Below are positions 52,999 through 64,000 of a DNA stretch of 64,000 bases, piece by piece. How positions within the stretch are numbered: position 1 is the stretch's first letter; every line of letters starts with the position of its first letter. The notes below the pieces were generated by a model, which saw only the letters and a list, made by a program, of their open reading frames with translations, was not told where the DNA came from and made no database searches. This DNA is from Hygrocybe punicea (lineage: Eukaryota > Basidiomycota > Agaricomycetes > Agaricales > Hygrophoraceae), in assembly GCA_963556145.1 (NCBI GenBank), contig OY744465.1, positions 2,852,001 through 2,916,000 of the forward strand, in the 5' to 3' direction. A program made the translations under genes and the position numbers.

Positions 52999-53770
52999 GT
53001 TTAAACATACTCTCTCAGTCCAATGAGATCGCCATCAACATTAAAGGTGGGAACAGGCTTGAGGTTGTGGAGGCCTTCCATGCCTTGCACTGCAGACTGT
53101 GCTTCCTTACTGTCAGCGGGCCAGTCATGGAGTTTTATTTTGTCTGCAAGGTCATCTGCCTAGAGTCAGATGTTGTGATTGAAGGAGAACAAAGTTGTGG
53201 CACTTCCTTTGGTTTTCAGACTCAATGTCTTTGTAAGGAGTCATAGTGGCTCTCTGCGGTTTTAAGTATGAAAACAAGGACAGGAAAGTTTGATAAAACT
53301 GACGTGAAAAGGCTGATGTCGAAATCTGATTTTCATCATAGTGCCTTCGTCTTCTTTGAGAATGCCTTCAGAGATGGAGCCCAGGCTCTTTGCTGCAGTC
53401 ATGAGTTTTCGGACAGTGGTGATGCCAGTGTTGAAATCTTGTACAAGATTTGACATGGCGATGGGTCCCCTAGTACATGTCAGTTTAATATTGGCCAATC
53501 TTTTCACACCCCCAACGTTTCCTTGCCACATGCCATCAGGCATCATCCAAAAGTCATCTTCAGTGATATGGACCAGTAGAAAGAGTTCCACAGAGGTGCT
53601 AGCATCACCTCCCATCATTGGTAGGATGGGTGCTGAGAATATTTCCTTTTGGCCAATGTCATGAGCAACTAATCGAAGAGTGTGACCGTCTCTCATCCAA
53701 CAAAGATTTCGTGTGGTGTCAAATGTGCCTAAATAGTTCCCTGAAGCAATAAGAGTAATGCACCAAAGAA
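52999..53770 (-). pseudogene. Decayed gene of unknown Agaricomycete family
   Basis: Two minus-strand blocks. The upper one, to 53262, reads NYLGTFDTTRNLCWMRDGHT, LRLVAHDIGQKEIFSAPI and DDFWMMPDGMWQGNVG. The lower one, about 53150 to 52999, reads ADKIKLHDWPADSKEA, GMEGLHNLKPVPTFNVDGDL and ends EYV-stop. The second resembles, from memory, a short block (HDWPxxSxEA...THNxxPLPxYDxxGxLIxPxxY) in Agaricomycete proteins of unknown role. Frame changes between blocks; no function can be given. Confidence 0.4.
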
Positions 53771-54365
53771 CGAGTTTACACTCTTGAATATCAACAGAGC
53801 TGCAAGAGACAGAGGGAGGGATTCCATGAACACAAATGCTGTCCTGGTGGTAAGTCTATTTAAACATAATGAGAGAAATACTTACATACTTCACCTGACT
53901 GGACCCTCCGACCATGCAATCAGCAAACTCAGCATGGGCCCCAATTGCTTGGTCATGGTCCTTGTCATGCAGTGTGTCCTAAGAGCTTGAGGCAGTGAAT
54001 GAAGAAGTGTTTGGATTCATAGATGAAGGCAGGACGAATCTAGTGGTAGTCTATTTTCCTGTTATATGTGCTGCTGCCAATCCTTATGGCAGACAAGATG
54101 AACAATTGTCATGTGCTCATAAGTAAGCATCATTACAATGTCATTCTCTAGAGCGAGGAGACAACAATGAGTCCTTTTGGGAGATCTTTGTTTTGAGTGT
54201 AGTCATCATGCAGTCATGAATGGGTGTCATTATAAAATCATTTTGGAGGGTGGGGAGCACTCACATTAACCGTGTTCATTGGCTTGGTCTCTGCTTCCAT
54301 TCAAGATGATGCTCACTGCACACGATATTCATAAATTAACATTGTGGGAACTCTTGACACTTTCA

Positions 54366-57105
54366 CAGGGATCATGTTGTCGCATTCAAGAAATCGCAGA
54401 AGTCGATGAAAGAGGCAATAAATGGCTCATTAGCTATTGAATTCACGAAGAAAGCTAACTATTTCAAAGCATGGACAATAATTGATATACTGGACAAATG
54501 AAAGCTATCAAAGCGACCAAGTGAGATCTTCAAAATCCGTTAAATTGGAGGAATGTGCTGCAGGAAAATGTCATACAGGTAAATAAAATGACAGGTGGTG
54601 ATAAACAGGTATGCAGTCCCAGAGTGGGTCCATCAGTGTGACCATTGCAAATGGAAGTAATGGGTGGAGAAGAGGGGTATTGCAGAGGGAACACTTTCTT
54701 GATGATCTCGATGGCATTGAGGGAAAAGAAGTACCGAGTGAAGAACAGCAATGTGCACATGACATCATTGTGTGGCATTTGAAAGAGCTGCTGGTGGGTG
54801 TGCAGCCACTGCCCCTTCAGATGATAATCTATGGTGAAGGTGGAACAGGTAAAATCAAAAGTGATACACATGGTCACACAAACTTTTCATCAGTACCTCA
54901 TGGAGCACTGGTTACTTAAATCGGCATACATGGTAATTGCAGCTTCACAGATTGATGGAAAAACAATGCACTACATTGGCCACATGTCTCCAAATTGAAA
55001 CCACAATATGTCAGTGGCGGGAAACAAAAAACTCCAAGCATTTTGGAAAAACTATCGGTATCTGTTCATTGTAGTGCATGACAGGGGTACACCTGTGACC
55101 TTCTGGGGCTGTACCCGTACCTGTACCCATCATGGGTACGTACCCAAGGCCCAGGGGTACAGGTATCTGCAGGGGTATGCAGGGGTAAGGGTATAATACC
55201 CTTGATATTTGGTCATTTTTGCTGATTATTTGATTTTTATTAAATCTTGTACATGTTGGATCACTTTGATATAAAGGAAGGAGTTGTAGAGAACTCCTGA
55301 GAAGCTCTGGAACATTTTTGGTAAGTTTATGAGACCTTGTTCCCATGTTATTCATCAAAAACCAGCAAATACCACCAAAATCAGCCAAAATAGCTTGTTT
55401 TTGAGGAAAATATATTGTATGATGTTACTGGGCATGGGTGTAGTGTCTTATCAACCCTTTATTAATACCTTATCAATGCAATACCATTGCCCAAACCACC
55501 AGAAGTATCCAGTTTCCTGTCATGCACTAAAGAAAATACCATTTTTCATGATTTTTGGCATGTTTCTGATTTTTAGTGACTCAGATACCTCTCAGTTGGT
55601 TCTGATGTGAATTGAAAAGTTGTTCGAAATGTTCTTTGGAGTGCTCTGAATTTTACTTTATGATTTTAGCAAGCCTGAGTGTTGAGATATCCATTAAAAA
55701 CCATCAAAAAACCGAAAAAACCACTGTTTTTGGGCCCAAAGAAATGTTTTAAAGGCTCAGGCACATACCCCCACGGGTATGGCATGGTTATCATGGATCA
55801 GGGACCCTGTACTCGTACCCATACCCATGCTGTACCCACACTCTTTACCCCTGAGGGTATCAGGTACCCCTGTCATGCACTAGTTCATTGACAAGTTTTC
55901 AATGATAGGGAAAACTTTCCTTAGTGCTTTGTCTCGAAACATTGCGATTGGCAAGGTGGGTGAAGAGGGGTTGGGATCACAGTCACTTGGTGGAATCAAT
56001 GTAATTCTCTGTGGCGATCTCCACCAATTCTCTCCAGTGGTGGCATCCAAGACAGAGGCACTTTTCTACAAAACAACCAGGAGAGAGAAATTGGAAGCAC
56101 AACTGGGACACAAGATATATGAAGAGTTCAAGACCATAGTAATTTTGAGGACGCAACAAAGAGTAACAGATCTCATTTGGCGTGAATTTCTGGATCATTT
56201 GTGGTGTGGAGAGGTTCATGGATGGCACCTGGACATGTTGTGAACTTTGATTGTAGGGGAGCCTCAATGCATGCCCACCAATCTGGAATATCCTGAATGG
56301 CAGGATGCTGTACTGGTCACACCTTGTCATGTAGTCCAAGAATGATGGAACTAAGCAGTGGTTTGGAAATACTGCAAGGAATCAGGAGAAACCCTTTATG
56401 TGGTAACTGCAGAAGATACCATCCAAGGTCGACCACTTACACCCCATGAACGGATTGCCTTGGCGAGCCAGGAAGCAAGAGCACGAAATGCTCAAAGAGA
56501 CTTACCAGAGATGATCGAACTTGCAAAAGGAATGAAGGTGATGATAACGATGAACATCAAGATGGACTTAGACATTGCAAATGGAGCATGGGGTGAGATC
56601 ATTGAGATCAAGCTCCATCCTGATGAGCCATGCATGGAGACAAGTCCCATCATACACTTAAAACATGTCCCTGCTTATGTGCTGGTGAGACTTGAACGTA
56701 CCCATGCGGGACCACTACCGGGATTAGGGATAATACCCATAGAGCCTGGGATGTGCCAAATGCAAATCAGGATGAAAGAGGGGTCAACCACTTTGACAAG
56801 AATAGTTACATGCTTACAATTTCCAATGATGGCAAGCTATGCATTCATGGATTACCAAGCACAAGGCCAAACAATTTTGTATATGATTGTAGACATCAGA
56901 TGCCCACCAGCACTGGGCAACTTAAGTCTATTCAATCTCTATGTAGCCCTCTCGAGAAGCTTGGGATGGGGTCACATCCAGTTGTTGTAAGATTTTGATG
57001 ATAATCAATTTTTACAAGCACATGACATGGAGCTCTATGTTGAAGACATGTGATTGGAGGAAGATGACAGGCAAAGCCAGATTTGGTGGACTAAGATGAA
57101 AGGGT
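54366..57105 (+). pseudogene. PIF1-like helicase pseudogene interrupted by hAT-E
   Basis: Plus-strand remains of a full helicase. Walker A GEGGTGK at 54833-54853 (followed by Ile instead of Ser/Thr); QQCAHDIIVWHLKELLVG before it; DGKTMHYIGHMS after it; WKNYRYLFID at Walker B, where hAT-E (55072-55882) sits; CGDLHQFSPVVASKTEAL (motif III); ILRTQQRVTD; LTPHERIALASQEARA; LAKGMKVMITMNIKMDLDIA; YAFMDYQAQGQT; and LYVALSRSLGWGHIQLL (motif VI). Ends DMELYVEDM. The Walker B reads LFIDKFSM where DE is expected. Multiple stops (for example after 54918 and 56243). An upstream block DHVVAFKKSQKSMKEA at 54366 probably belongs to it. Confidence 0.75.
55072..55882. mobile_element. hAT-type MITE hAT-E, 811 bp
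   Basis: TIRs TAGTGCATGACAGGGGTAC at both ends (19 bp identical). Exact 8-bp duplication GTTCATTG (55064-55071, 55883-55890). Subterminal GGGGTA / TACCCxTACCC arrays at both ends; AT-rich core. No ORF. Inserted in the helicase Walker B. Confidence 0.95.
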
Positions 57106-58030
57106 GAGGAAGAGGGAAAGGTTTAGCTGGGTTACACAGCCAATTAGTCATAGTACTAGACTAGGGCTATAGACATTTTGGTCAAACATGGGTGACATGG
57201 CACAAATTTGATCCCAGACGAATGCTGAGCTGGGGATATGACAAATTGGCAGATCATCCCTCAGTTCACAGGCACAGCTCAGGCCTGGGCCTCAGTCAGT
57301 AATTAGCCCAGTGCTTGGTTCATTCTGGGCCTTCCCTAACGACAGTCGAGTGATACAAACCAGGGCTGATTGGTTCTTGACTCAGCACTGGATCAGGCCT
57401 CAGGATGTGGCCTTGGAATTCACTGTAGTGTTAAATCTGAGTTTCTGAGCCCCTGCTGCCTTAACTGAGTCTTCCTAGCTCTTATAAGCAGATATAAACA
57501 TCTGTTAGATTCTGTTTATCATATAGTTCTCTAAGGCTCTCTAAAAGCCTATGTCATAAATCTAATATGAAGCATGTACTGTTGTTACTTGGCGAAATTC
57601 TTCAAGTCTTTCCTTTGGCATTGTTTATTGCTTATCGGAGTGGCAAAATTTCATATCGTTACTTTAGTCTTATTTGTCTACAGTTCAACTTTTTCCTCCA
57701 CCATCTCGACATCTCGCCTCATCATCCCCTACCTGCCTCTACTCCTCTCAGCATGACAGCTACTGCTACTACAACAACAAAAATGGTGCCAACAACAACA
57801 ATGGCAGTGATAACCACAACCACAAAGACACAACCACAAATGATGGCCATTACAACAACAGCGACATGGATGACAAATACTGATGCAGCAGCATGGCAAC
57901 GGTAATGCAGTGGTAAGGTGGCAGTGGTGGTAGCTGTAAGTAGTGGCAGCAGCAACACGATGGAGGTAGCAAAATGTACTGTATAATACCCCAGAATAAT
58001 AAATAATATGTACCGCATTTATCCGTAATA
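57106..58030. other. No gene recognised; low-complexity stretch
   Basis: 57160-57500 has repeated CAGTxCTGGxxCAGG-like words of unknown origin. 57740-57900 is an ACAAC/ACC-rich stretch giving Thr/Met/Ala-rich frames; I reject these as genes. Confidence 0.5.
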
Positions 58031-58589
58031 TAGTGATGCCGAAGTTCGGTTTGGAACCGATCTGAACCCAGTTTGAACCGCGAACCGAACCAGAAGTTCG
58101 GTTCTTGTTCAGCCCTTTGGCTGAACCAAACTGCTGGTTCGGTTTGTGGTTCTGGCACTGACATATGGTTCAAACCGCATTCAAATGTGGTTCAAACCGC
58201 AAACCGTAATGTATAGTTACCTACATAGATACTCATTTAGATACTGAAATTTTCACATTTTTTTCTATGCAGTCACGTGAACTTAGGTCATGTGACCTTA
58301 AACATACTCGTGCGACACCCCAATTTCAACTCAACACTAACGTTACTCATCAACCACGGTAAGTAATGGCTTCATATTATATTTTACTGACATTTTCTTA
58401 CATAGAACAGCCCCCCATGGCCCACCTTGACCGCATAAATAAGGTGCCTGTGGTCAACTCCACCCAACAACCTCCATCGCATTCCAATGTGAGTCGGAGT
58501 GAATTGATGGCAGCAGTGGCAGCAGCAGCAATGGCAGTGGCAACACCACCAATGCCACCACCCCGATGATGGCCAAATGGCCCCAAGCG

Positions 58590-58622
<33 letters not shown>

Positions 58623-59426
58623 ATGCCGGCAGCAGCAGCAGAGCAACACTGGCGGCAGCAGCCACCTGCCGCATCAAACACGGATGATCGTGACCATTGT
58701 CGCCTCCACCACCACTTACAACACCAACACCAACACGACGACGACGACGATGACGACGACGACAATGGGGAGTTGAAGGTTGGGAGGGTGGTGCGCCCAC
58801 CTACTGGCCCAGGTATGTCCCCCAAATCCAGTCCCAATGACATCAGCTAACGAGGGTAATGGACGAGGCGATGACGAAGACCCACCTCACAAACACGCGC
58901 GAGCCATGTCAATTGACGCGGACACCCATAGGAAGTCCCCAGCCCCATCCAACCTCGCGAAAACAGACGGAGCGCGTCAATTGACGTGCCCTGTTCTTCA
59001 CGACGTCATCAGCACACAAGGTCATCAGCACCCACAGACGCCCATGGAAAGTCCCTGGCCCCATCCAACCTCACGAAAACAGATGGAGCATGTCAATTGA
59101 CGCGTCCCCATTCTTCATGAGGTAGGTAGCACACGCGGACAGCCATGGGAAGTGCCTGGCCCCAACCTTGCAAAAACAGACGGAGTGCACCCCCATCTAC
59201 CTTGTGAGGGTGACAGCTGCATCAATTGACATGTGTCTGGCCTGCGTGAGGTATTTGGAGGTTGGTTCGGGGTTCGAACCACGTTTGAATGCAGACCAAA
59301 CGCCGTGAAACCGTTCGACACGGTTCCAGTTCCGGTTTGGCATTTGGCCAAACCGAACCAATGGTTCCGGTTCTGGTTTTTCAAAAATAGCGAAAAACTG
59401 GACCGAACTGAACTTCGGCAACACTA
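58031..59426. mobile_element. hAT-type non-autonomous element hAT-F, 1396 bp
   Basis: Left TIR TAGTGATGCCGAAGTTCGGT; right, reverse complemented, TAGTGTTGCCGAAGTTCAGT. 8-bp flanks CCGTAATA (58023-58030) and CCATAATA (59427-59434), one mismatch. Subterminal GGTTCGGTTxGAACC arrays. The core at 58780-59230 is homologous to the core of hAT-B (GGTGCGCCCACCTACTGGCC, CCAGTCCCAATGACATCAGC, four CAATTGAC palindromes), although the termini differ. A GCAGCAGCA-rich block lies at 58500-58650. No transposase. Confidence 0.85.
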
Positions 59427-60468
59427 CCATAATATGGAAAATAAATAATAATAAATGTAATATAAATTGAAACTAAGGGGCAAGTGACCAGTTGACCAGT
59501 ACTGAACCAAGGGTGGAGGCTCAGTACTGATTTATCATAACGTCCATAGTATTAGATCAGTACTCCCATGTGACTAAGTCATAGAACCGAACCAAATCCT
59601 GGTTTCAGTACTGAGCTTGTTTAGGCGTGTACTGGTGGATCAGAAAATATTAGTGCGATGCAACAGGGGCTATTAGGTTTATTGATTTTAATGAGCATAA
59701 TGGAGCTAAGCATCATGTTTACATTGATTTATGATATCCAACCCCGATTCGCTCACTGCTGACACCACACTATTTTGTGTGATGCAAAATGATTGCAAAA
59801 TCTTTGGTAGCTTTTTAAAGTTTTGCATATGATTTTAAACCATGCAAAATCCATTTAAAATTTCACATATAATAACCCATCAAATACTATCTAAACCAAA
59901 GAAATTGCAAGGATTTATGATATGGAAAAATTTTAAAAATATGAATGCTTTGTTTTAGGTGAAAATGTAGACAAAAGTGAAACTATTCCTACACCTTGTT
60001 TGACTCTCCAAATAGTTGCAAAATGTATCAAATTCAATCAATTTTGTAACATGTCTAAATATGATCAATTCAATGTCACCAAATGAAGAATTTTGTGGAC
60101 AGATTTTGCATGTCACAATATTTCATATTTCATAATAAGATTGTGCCTTTGCAAAATCTTTCTAAAATAAAAAATTTTGCAGACTGCACAATGCTTCTTC
60201 ACGCACTCAAGTGTGTCACTTATCACACACTTGGCGCACACTTAATGAAAACTTGAGTACAAGCCTAGAAGGCACTTGAGTGGAGTAAAGGTTTTTTATT
60301 TTATTCAAGTAAGAGGACTAAAATTTACAACCCGCTGTGATCTTTGAGGAAACCTTTGGAAATGGAAGACATGGCCTGCTTGAGCTTGCGAGATTTGTGG
60401 TGCCCCCTTAATCGATCTCGCCATCAATGTTGAGGAAGTGGTGGCTCTCCCTTCTCAACTCTGGTCAA
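59427..60468. other. AT-rich DNA without recognised genes
   Basis: Repeated TTTTGCA / TGCAAAAT words between 59770 and 60190 suggest a decayed simple element. GTACTGAACC/AGTACTGA words at 59500-59620. No coding signal. Confidence 0.5.
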
Positions 60469-62967
60469 TCACGTTTGGTAAACCATTTCAGACCAATTAG
60501 TCCAACGTCCATAGTTTTCTCCACTTGCATCATATGTCTGGGGCAGGGGAAACCAAGACACAGTGGCGGTCTGGGCACCATTGCCTAACAGCCCATCAGG
60601 TTGGTCAAGTAAGAGCATCAAAAGCACAAACATACCAGTATAACAGATATACGTCCCACAAAGTAAAAGGATCTCATCCTCACTCAAGTCATCATCCCAG
60701 AGGCAATCAACCAAATTGCTATCTTGAACTGAAAACCCATCCCGATGCAGGAGTACCACAGATAACGGGCCTTGTAAGACAGTGTGGAAGCTTGTTTCCT
60801 GCACAGTGAGATGCCACAAGACCCCTCCTCGGAGAAGTGCTGCTCGACCCCCATGGCCACTCAAGATCATGGCATGCTGGTGCAGATATGCATCATAGTC
60901 TCTTCTTGAGAATTTGTACCCGGAGAGTCAAATGGGAATGGTGGAGGGGTGGAATGACAGTGAGCCAGGAATTTCTCTAAAGGGGTGAAGAGTTCGGAAT
61001 TGAATTCTCCTCTGTAGAAGATTTCGAGCAATGTCTACTTCCTGACACCCAGCATCCACAGATGTAAAGCACATCAGCAGGTTGAGAGACTTCCATGGGA
61101 CGGTTACAGCTCGCCCAAAGTCAAAGAAGTAAAGCCCAGAAGGCAGATGGTAAAGGTGCTTGATATGATCTGTGAGGACTTGTTTAGTGGGCCAGTGCTG
61201 CACATGGCATGAACGAGTTCTTTTTTTCTCCTCCTCACTTTCATTATAGCAACCTCTCACCATAGCAACATAAAAAGTAGAAACAATAAAACTGCATAGC
61301 GTGTTATTTGCTTCATCATTATGTACTATTCTCAGCCAAAAAAGAGAGCAACACGTCAACTGTCAAATACAACTGTCTTTAAACAGTATAATAACAATTG
61401 ACTTACATTTGCTCCACCCTACTTCTCCATAACCTTGCTGCACAACCAATGATAACATGAAGATAGCTAGCTGTGCTTGAGTGGGCTAAAGTTGCATATG
61501 GCATGAACAAAGTCTTATTTCTGTCATTAGATTTTTATTCGTATGATTATTATGAACATCGATAAGTGATTTTGCTTGAATTATATGTTTTAAGTAAAAA
61601 TAACATTATATCATCTGAGTTACACTGATTTCTGCTTATATGGCTGATATTTTCATATATAGTAACAGCGGTCACATGTGACTATGACTCCTGTGATCAC
61701 CTCAAAATTTAGCATGTATGGTGTAAAATTGCCTTATATGGTTAGACTGGTCACATGTGACTGTCATCTTTATGATCAGCAAAAAATTTGCTATATAATA
61801 TCAAAAATTGCCTTATATGGTTAGATTGGTCACATGTCACTGTCACACCCAACCCGAAATGATAATATTAGTCAGCAGTTCAATTTTCAGCTGATTCTGA
61901 TAAGAATTGAGACCAGTACGAATATTTTGAATATATTTGGAAGGTAATTTGTCTTTTTTGCAACAACCTACATTTGGATGCTTATGTAAGCTTGTCCACA
62001 CATGGCCCCAACTGTATCTGATTTTCCAGTATCAGAAGTAGAATCATATCTTATGCCCAAAAAAATATTCTCTATAGGTGATGCACGAACATTAATTAAT
62101 TAATTAATTAATTAATTAATTAATTACGAACCCTCACTGAACCAGGTCTCATAAAGAACGAGTCTTTTAATAAATTAACAGCACTCGTAACCAGAGGCTG
62201 GCGGCTGTCCCGACTCAAGTCCCACAAAGGTCGCTCAGGTTGCAGACCCGAGACAAGGACTTCAACAAAGTTTAAGGCAATCGCGCCGAGACCCATTGCG
62301 AAGATGAGATCATCCTGTTGTGTCAATCCGACCACGTGAAGGATGGCCTGTATGGCCTGGGGTTCCATGCGGTGAGCCTGGTGGGGAACAGGTATTGGCG
62401 GCATGAATCCGTGATGCATGGATAGCAGGTGCACGATTTCGTACATGTCTGGCATTTCCTGTGTAGGCTGAATGTCATCTGCCATGAGGGGTGGTGACAG
62501 TGACCTCTGGGTTCAGATTCTGGGGTTGTGATCTGGATCTGGTTGAATCTCCTCTTGCCATGGCCACCAGAAGTCCTCATCATAATCATTGTCCTCGTTG
62601 TCGTGGTCATCCTCTGGCCCAAACTTCTCACAACAGTCCCATTCATTCTAGAATGCATCGTAGCATCGCTGATTTGCCCCATAATTCCCTAATGTTTCTT
62701 CTTTTGCACTCCGCAGGACCACCTTACGTACGAGCTGCAAAGGAATCTCATTGCTTTGACCCACTTAAATACTTTCACACTAATGGTGGGTGGGTTGTGC
62801 TCACGATTCAACCGAGTCTGACAGGCTGAAGGGGATTCCTTCTCCAGCTTCTGAGCATTCATCCTTTCGCACTCAGCAAAGAAGTCCCTCCATGTGGGGT
62901 GGGCCTTTGTAGGCATGTTCTCAGGCTCCCAGACATGTGTTCTTTCATACCTCCAGCATCTCCTCAT
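60469..62967 (-). pseudogene. Agaricomycete multi-copy gene family, C-terminal two thirds, split by E3
   Basis: Minus-strand reading, from 62900 down: PTWRDFFAECERMNAQKLEK, QTRLNREHNPPTISVKVFKW, then KEETLGNYGANQRCYDAF-stop-NEWDCCEKFGPEDDH, DFWWPWQEEIQPDPDHN, MYEIVHLLSMHHGFMPPIPV, PLWDLSRDSRQPL | E3 | VLTDHIKHLYHLPSGLYFFDF, VPWKSLNLLMCFTSVDAG, RIQFRTLHPFREIPGSL, ILSGHGGRAALLRGGVLWHL, WDDDLSEDEILLLCGTYICY and a 51-bp intron at 60585-60635, then WFPLPQTYDASGENYGRWT. From memory this is a widespread repeated Agaricomycete protein family with no known function. In-frame stops near 62650, 62500 and 60930 make it a pseudogene. E3 interrupts it without loss. Confidence 0.7.
61179..62190 (-). mobile_element. 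Helentron-like element E3
   Basis: 1012 bp, minus orientation: 5' TTACGAGTGCTGTTAATTTA at 62190, 3' GGCCCACTAAACAAG ending at 61179, followed by a host T. (TTAA)n run at 62092-62127. The host reads ..CAGCCTCTGG|TCCTCACAG.. with no duplication, and excision restores QPLVLTDH in frame. Shares CACATGTGAC motifs and the tandem 3' end (about 61490-61520) with E1 and E2. Confidence 0.8.
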
Positions 62968-63213
62968 CTAGGTGTGTTCTTGGGTTCCCAGACACATGTC
63001 TTTTCCTACCACTAGTGCCACGTAAGTCCTCCATTCCCTGCCGGCACCTCACCACTTGCTGGGACACTCAGGAATCAACCCTGGGGCCAAGTGGACCAGC
63101 GAATGCTAAGATGCAGGTAGATTCTTTGCTGAGGGCCAATGCCTGAGCTCATGGGCTTCTCTTCTTAGCCACCCATTGCCTTTCTCACATCTTGAACATG
63201 CCCTCTTGGCCCC

Positions 63214-64000
63214 ATGTCTGCTCCATCAAAGTCACTGGACCACTCTAAAGGACGTGTGCATCTCCTGAATGGAGTGCTCTATTACTCCCCAAATTTGTTG
63301 CGGAACATATCACCCCCCCCACCCCAACCGCCTCACCTCCTCATGACCAATGTTTTCCACACCCGATCACCCAGCCACCTGCAGGATTACCAACATCCCT
63401 GTTGGTGGACTTTGGCCTTCAGTTATCTGAGCTTCTTGCCGGTCCATCCCTCATTCAGTGGCTACCCATTCGACCGCCTCGCTCACATACTGCCCCTCAA
63501 GAAGGAGGAGGGGGGATTCTGCCTTTGTCCCTACCTTGCAAGCCATTGGCTTTGGCTCGAGCAAAGGCTGGTCCATGCCATCGCCTTGTTGTTGCAGAAA
63601 TACCCCATTGCCATCCTAATGCCTTGGTACCCCTCCGCATGGGGTTATGGATGACCTCACAAAAGTCACTACATTGTGCAATGGTGTGCCATCATTTGAG
63701 GGACTGGTTTGTTGTCTTCATGGCCGCCCTCTCCTTTCTCATGGCTGCAGGAGAGTCACACTTCCATGATGCCTCCGTCCCGGAATGGTTTACCCAGTTG
63801 GCAGAGGCTGGCTATGACCAGTCCTGGTTGGCAGGGGTCACTTCGTCTTCTGTCCACACCTTTTTGTCATTTGTTCCCCATGTAGGGGTCTTCCTAGACC
63901 TATTGGATCCCAAAAAAATGCAACCAGCAGTGGAGTGGTTCTGTCATTACCACGTCCCTGTTTGGTATCCTTGGAGAGTGGAAGAAGCACAAGCCGTTCA
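63214..64000 (+). pseudogene. N-terminal part of the same Agaricomycete family, plus strand, runs off the window
   Basis: Reads YYSPNLLRNISPPPPQPPHL, FSYLSFLPVHPSFSGYPFDR, LAHILPLKKEEGGFCLCP, QRLVHAIALLLQKYPIAIL and SAWGYG, then after a frame change at about 63650: RDWFVVFMAALSFLMAAG, EWFTQLAEAGYDQSWLAGV, VGVFLDLLDPKKMQPAVEWF and CHYHVPVWYPWRVEEAQAV at the window edge. In the family as I remember it this part precedes the PTWRDFF part, so the two halves here face opposite ways. Frameshifted; function unknown. Confidence 0.6.

Noticed and set aside
1..64000. tRNA or rRNA genes
   Set aside because: No cloverleaf with T-loop GGTTCGAATCC-type sequence or rRNA-like block was spotted by eye; the GGTTCGAACC words at 25.4 and 58.1 kb are subterminal repeats.

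Overview
The window is a transposon-dense stretch of a filamentous basidiomycete genome, most likely a mushroom-forming Agaricomycete. Three intact nuclear genes with short introns (45-62 bp, GT..AG) sit together at 6.4-10.2 kb: RPF1 (ribosome biogenesis, minus), ERV25/p24 (secretory pathway, plus) and ETR1/MECR (mitochondrial fatty-acid synthesis, minus). I rebuilt their exons by reading splice sites; each spliced frame closes exactly (336, 212 and 394 aa). Nearly everything else is mobile DNA or its wreckage.

Layout. 0-5.3 kb: unrecognised decayed DNA, a Gypsy solo LTR and a transposase-tail fragment. 5.4-6.2 kb: a foldback element (FB1). 6.4-10.2 kb: the host gene island. 10.6-16.5 kb: a dead DIRS-like retroelement (RT, RNase H, tyrosine recombinase), split by a Helentron-like element (E1) that itself holds a hAT-type element, a second hAT MITE inside that one, and a solo LTR. 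16.5-21.6 kb: a helicase tail, FB2, E4 with FB3 inside, E2. 21.7-49.8 kb: a Helentron-like element (E5) holding a ~150-bp satellite and FB4; FB4 holds a hAT MITE and a 24.3-kb hAT-type insertion at 25367-49667. 49.9-57.1 kb: two decayed PIF1-like helicase genes, the second cut by a hAT MITE in its Walker B motif. 58.0-59.4 kb: another hAT-type element. 60.4-64 kb: two halves of an Agaricomycete repeated gene family on opposite strands, one cut by Helentron-like E3.

The most striking object is the 24.3-kb insertion. It has short TIRs and an 8-bp target duplication and its body is a large palindrome with arms of about 4.1 kb around an unresolved 100-N gap. One arm carries a complete, apparently young 14.9-kb Ty3/Gypsy element (1406-bp LTRs, 4-bp target duplication); the other arm preserves the empty site. 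The Gypsy element is unusual: a 1993-aa Gag-protease ORF with a long extension, a 1482-aa Pol ORF whose C-terminus looks like an ASCH (PUA-like) domain where a chromodomain often sits, and a third small ORF.

All family names are from reading motifs by eye and from memory of the families; no searches were run.
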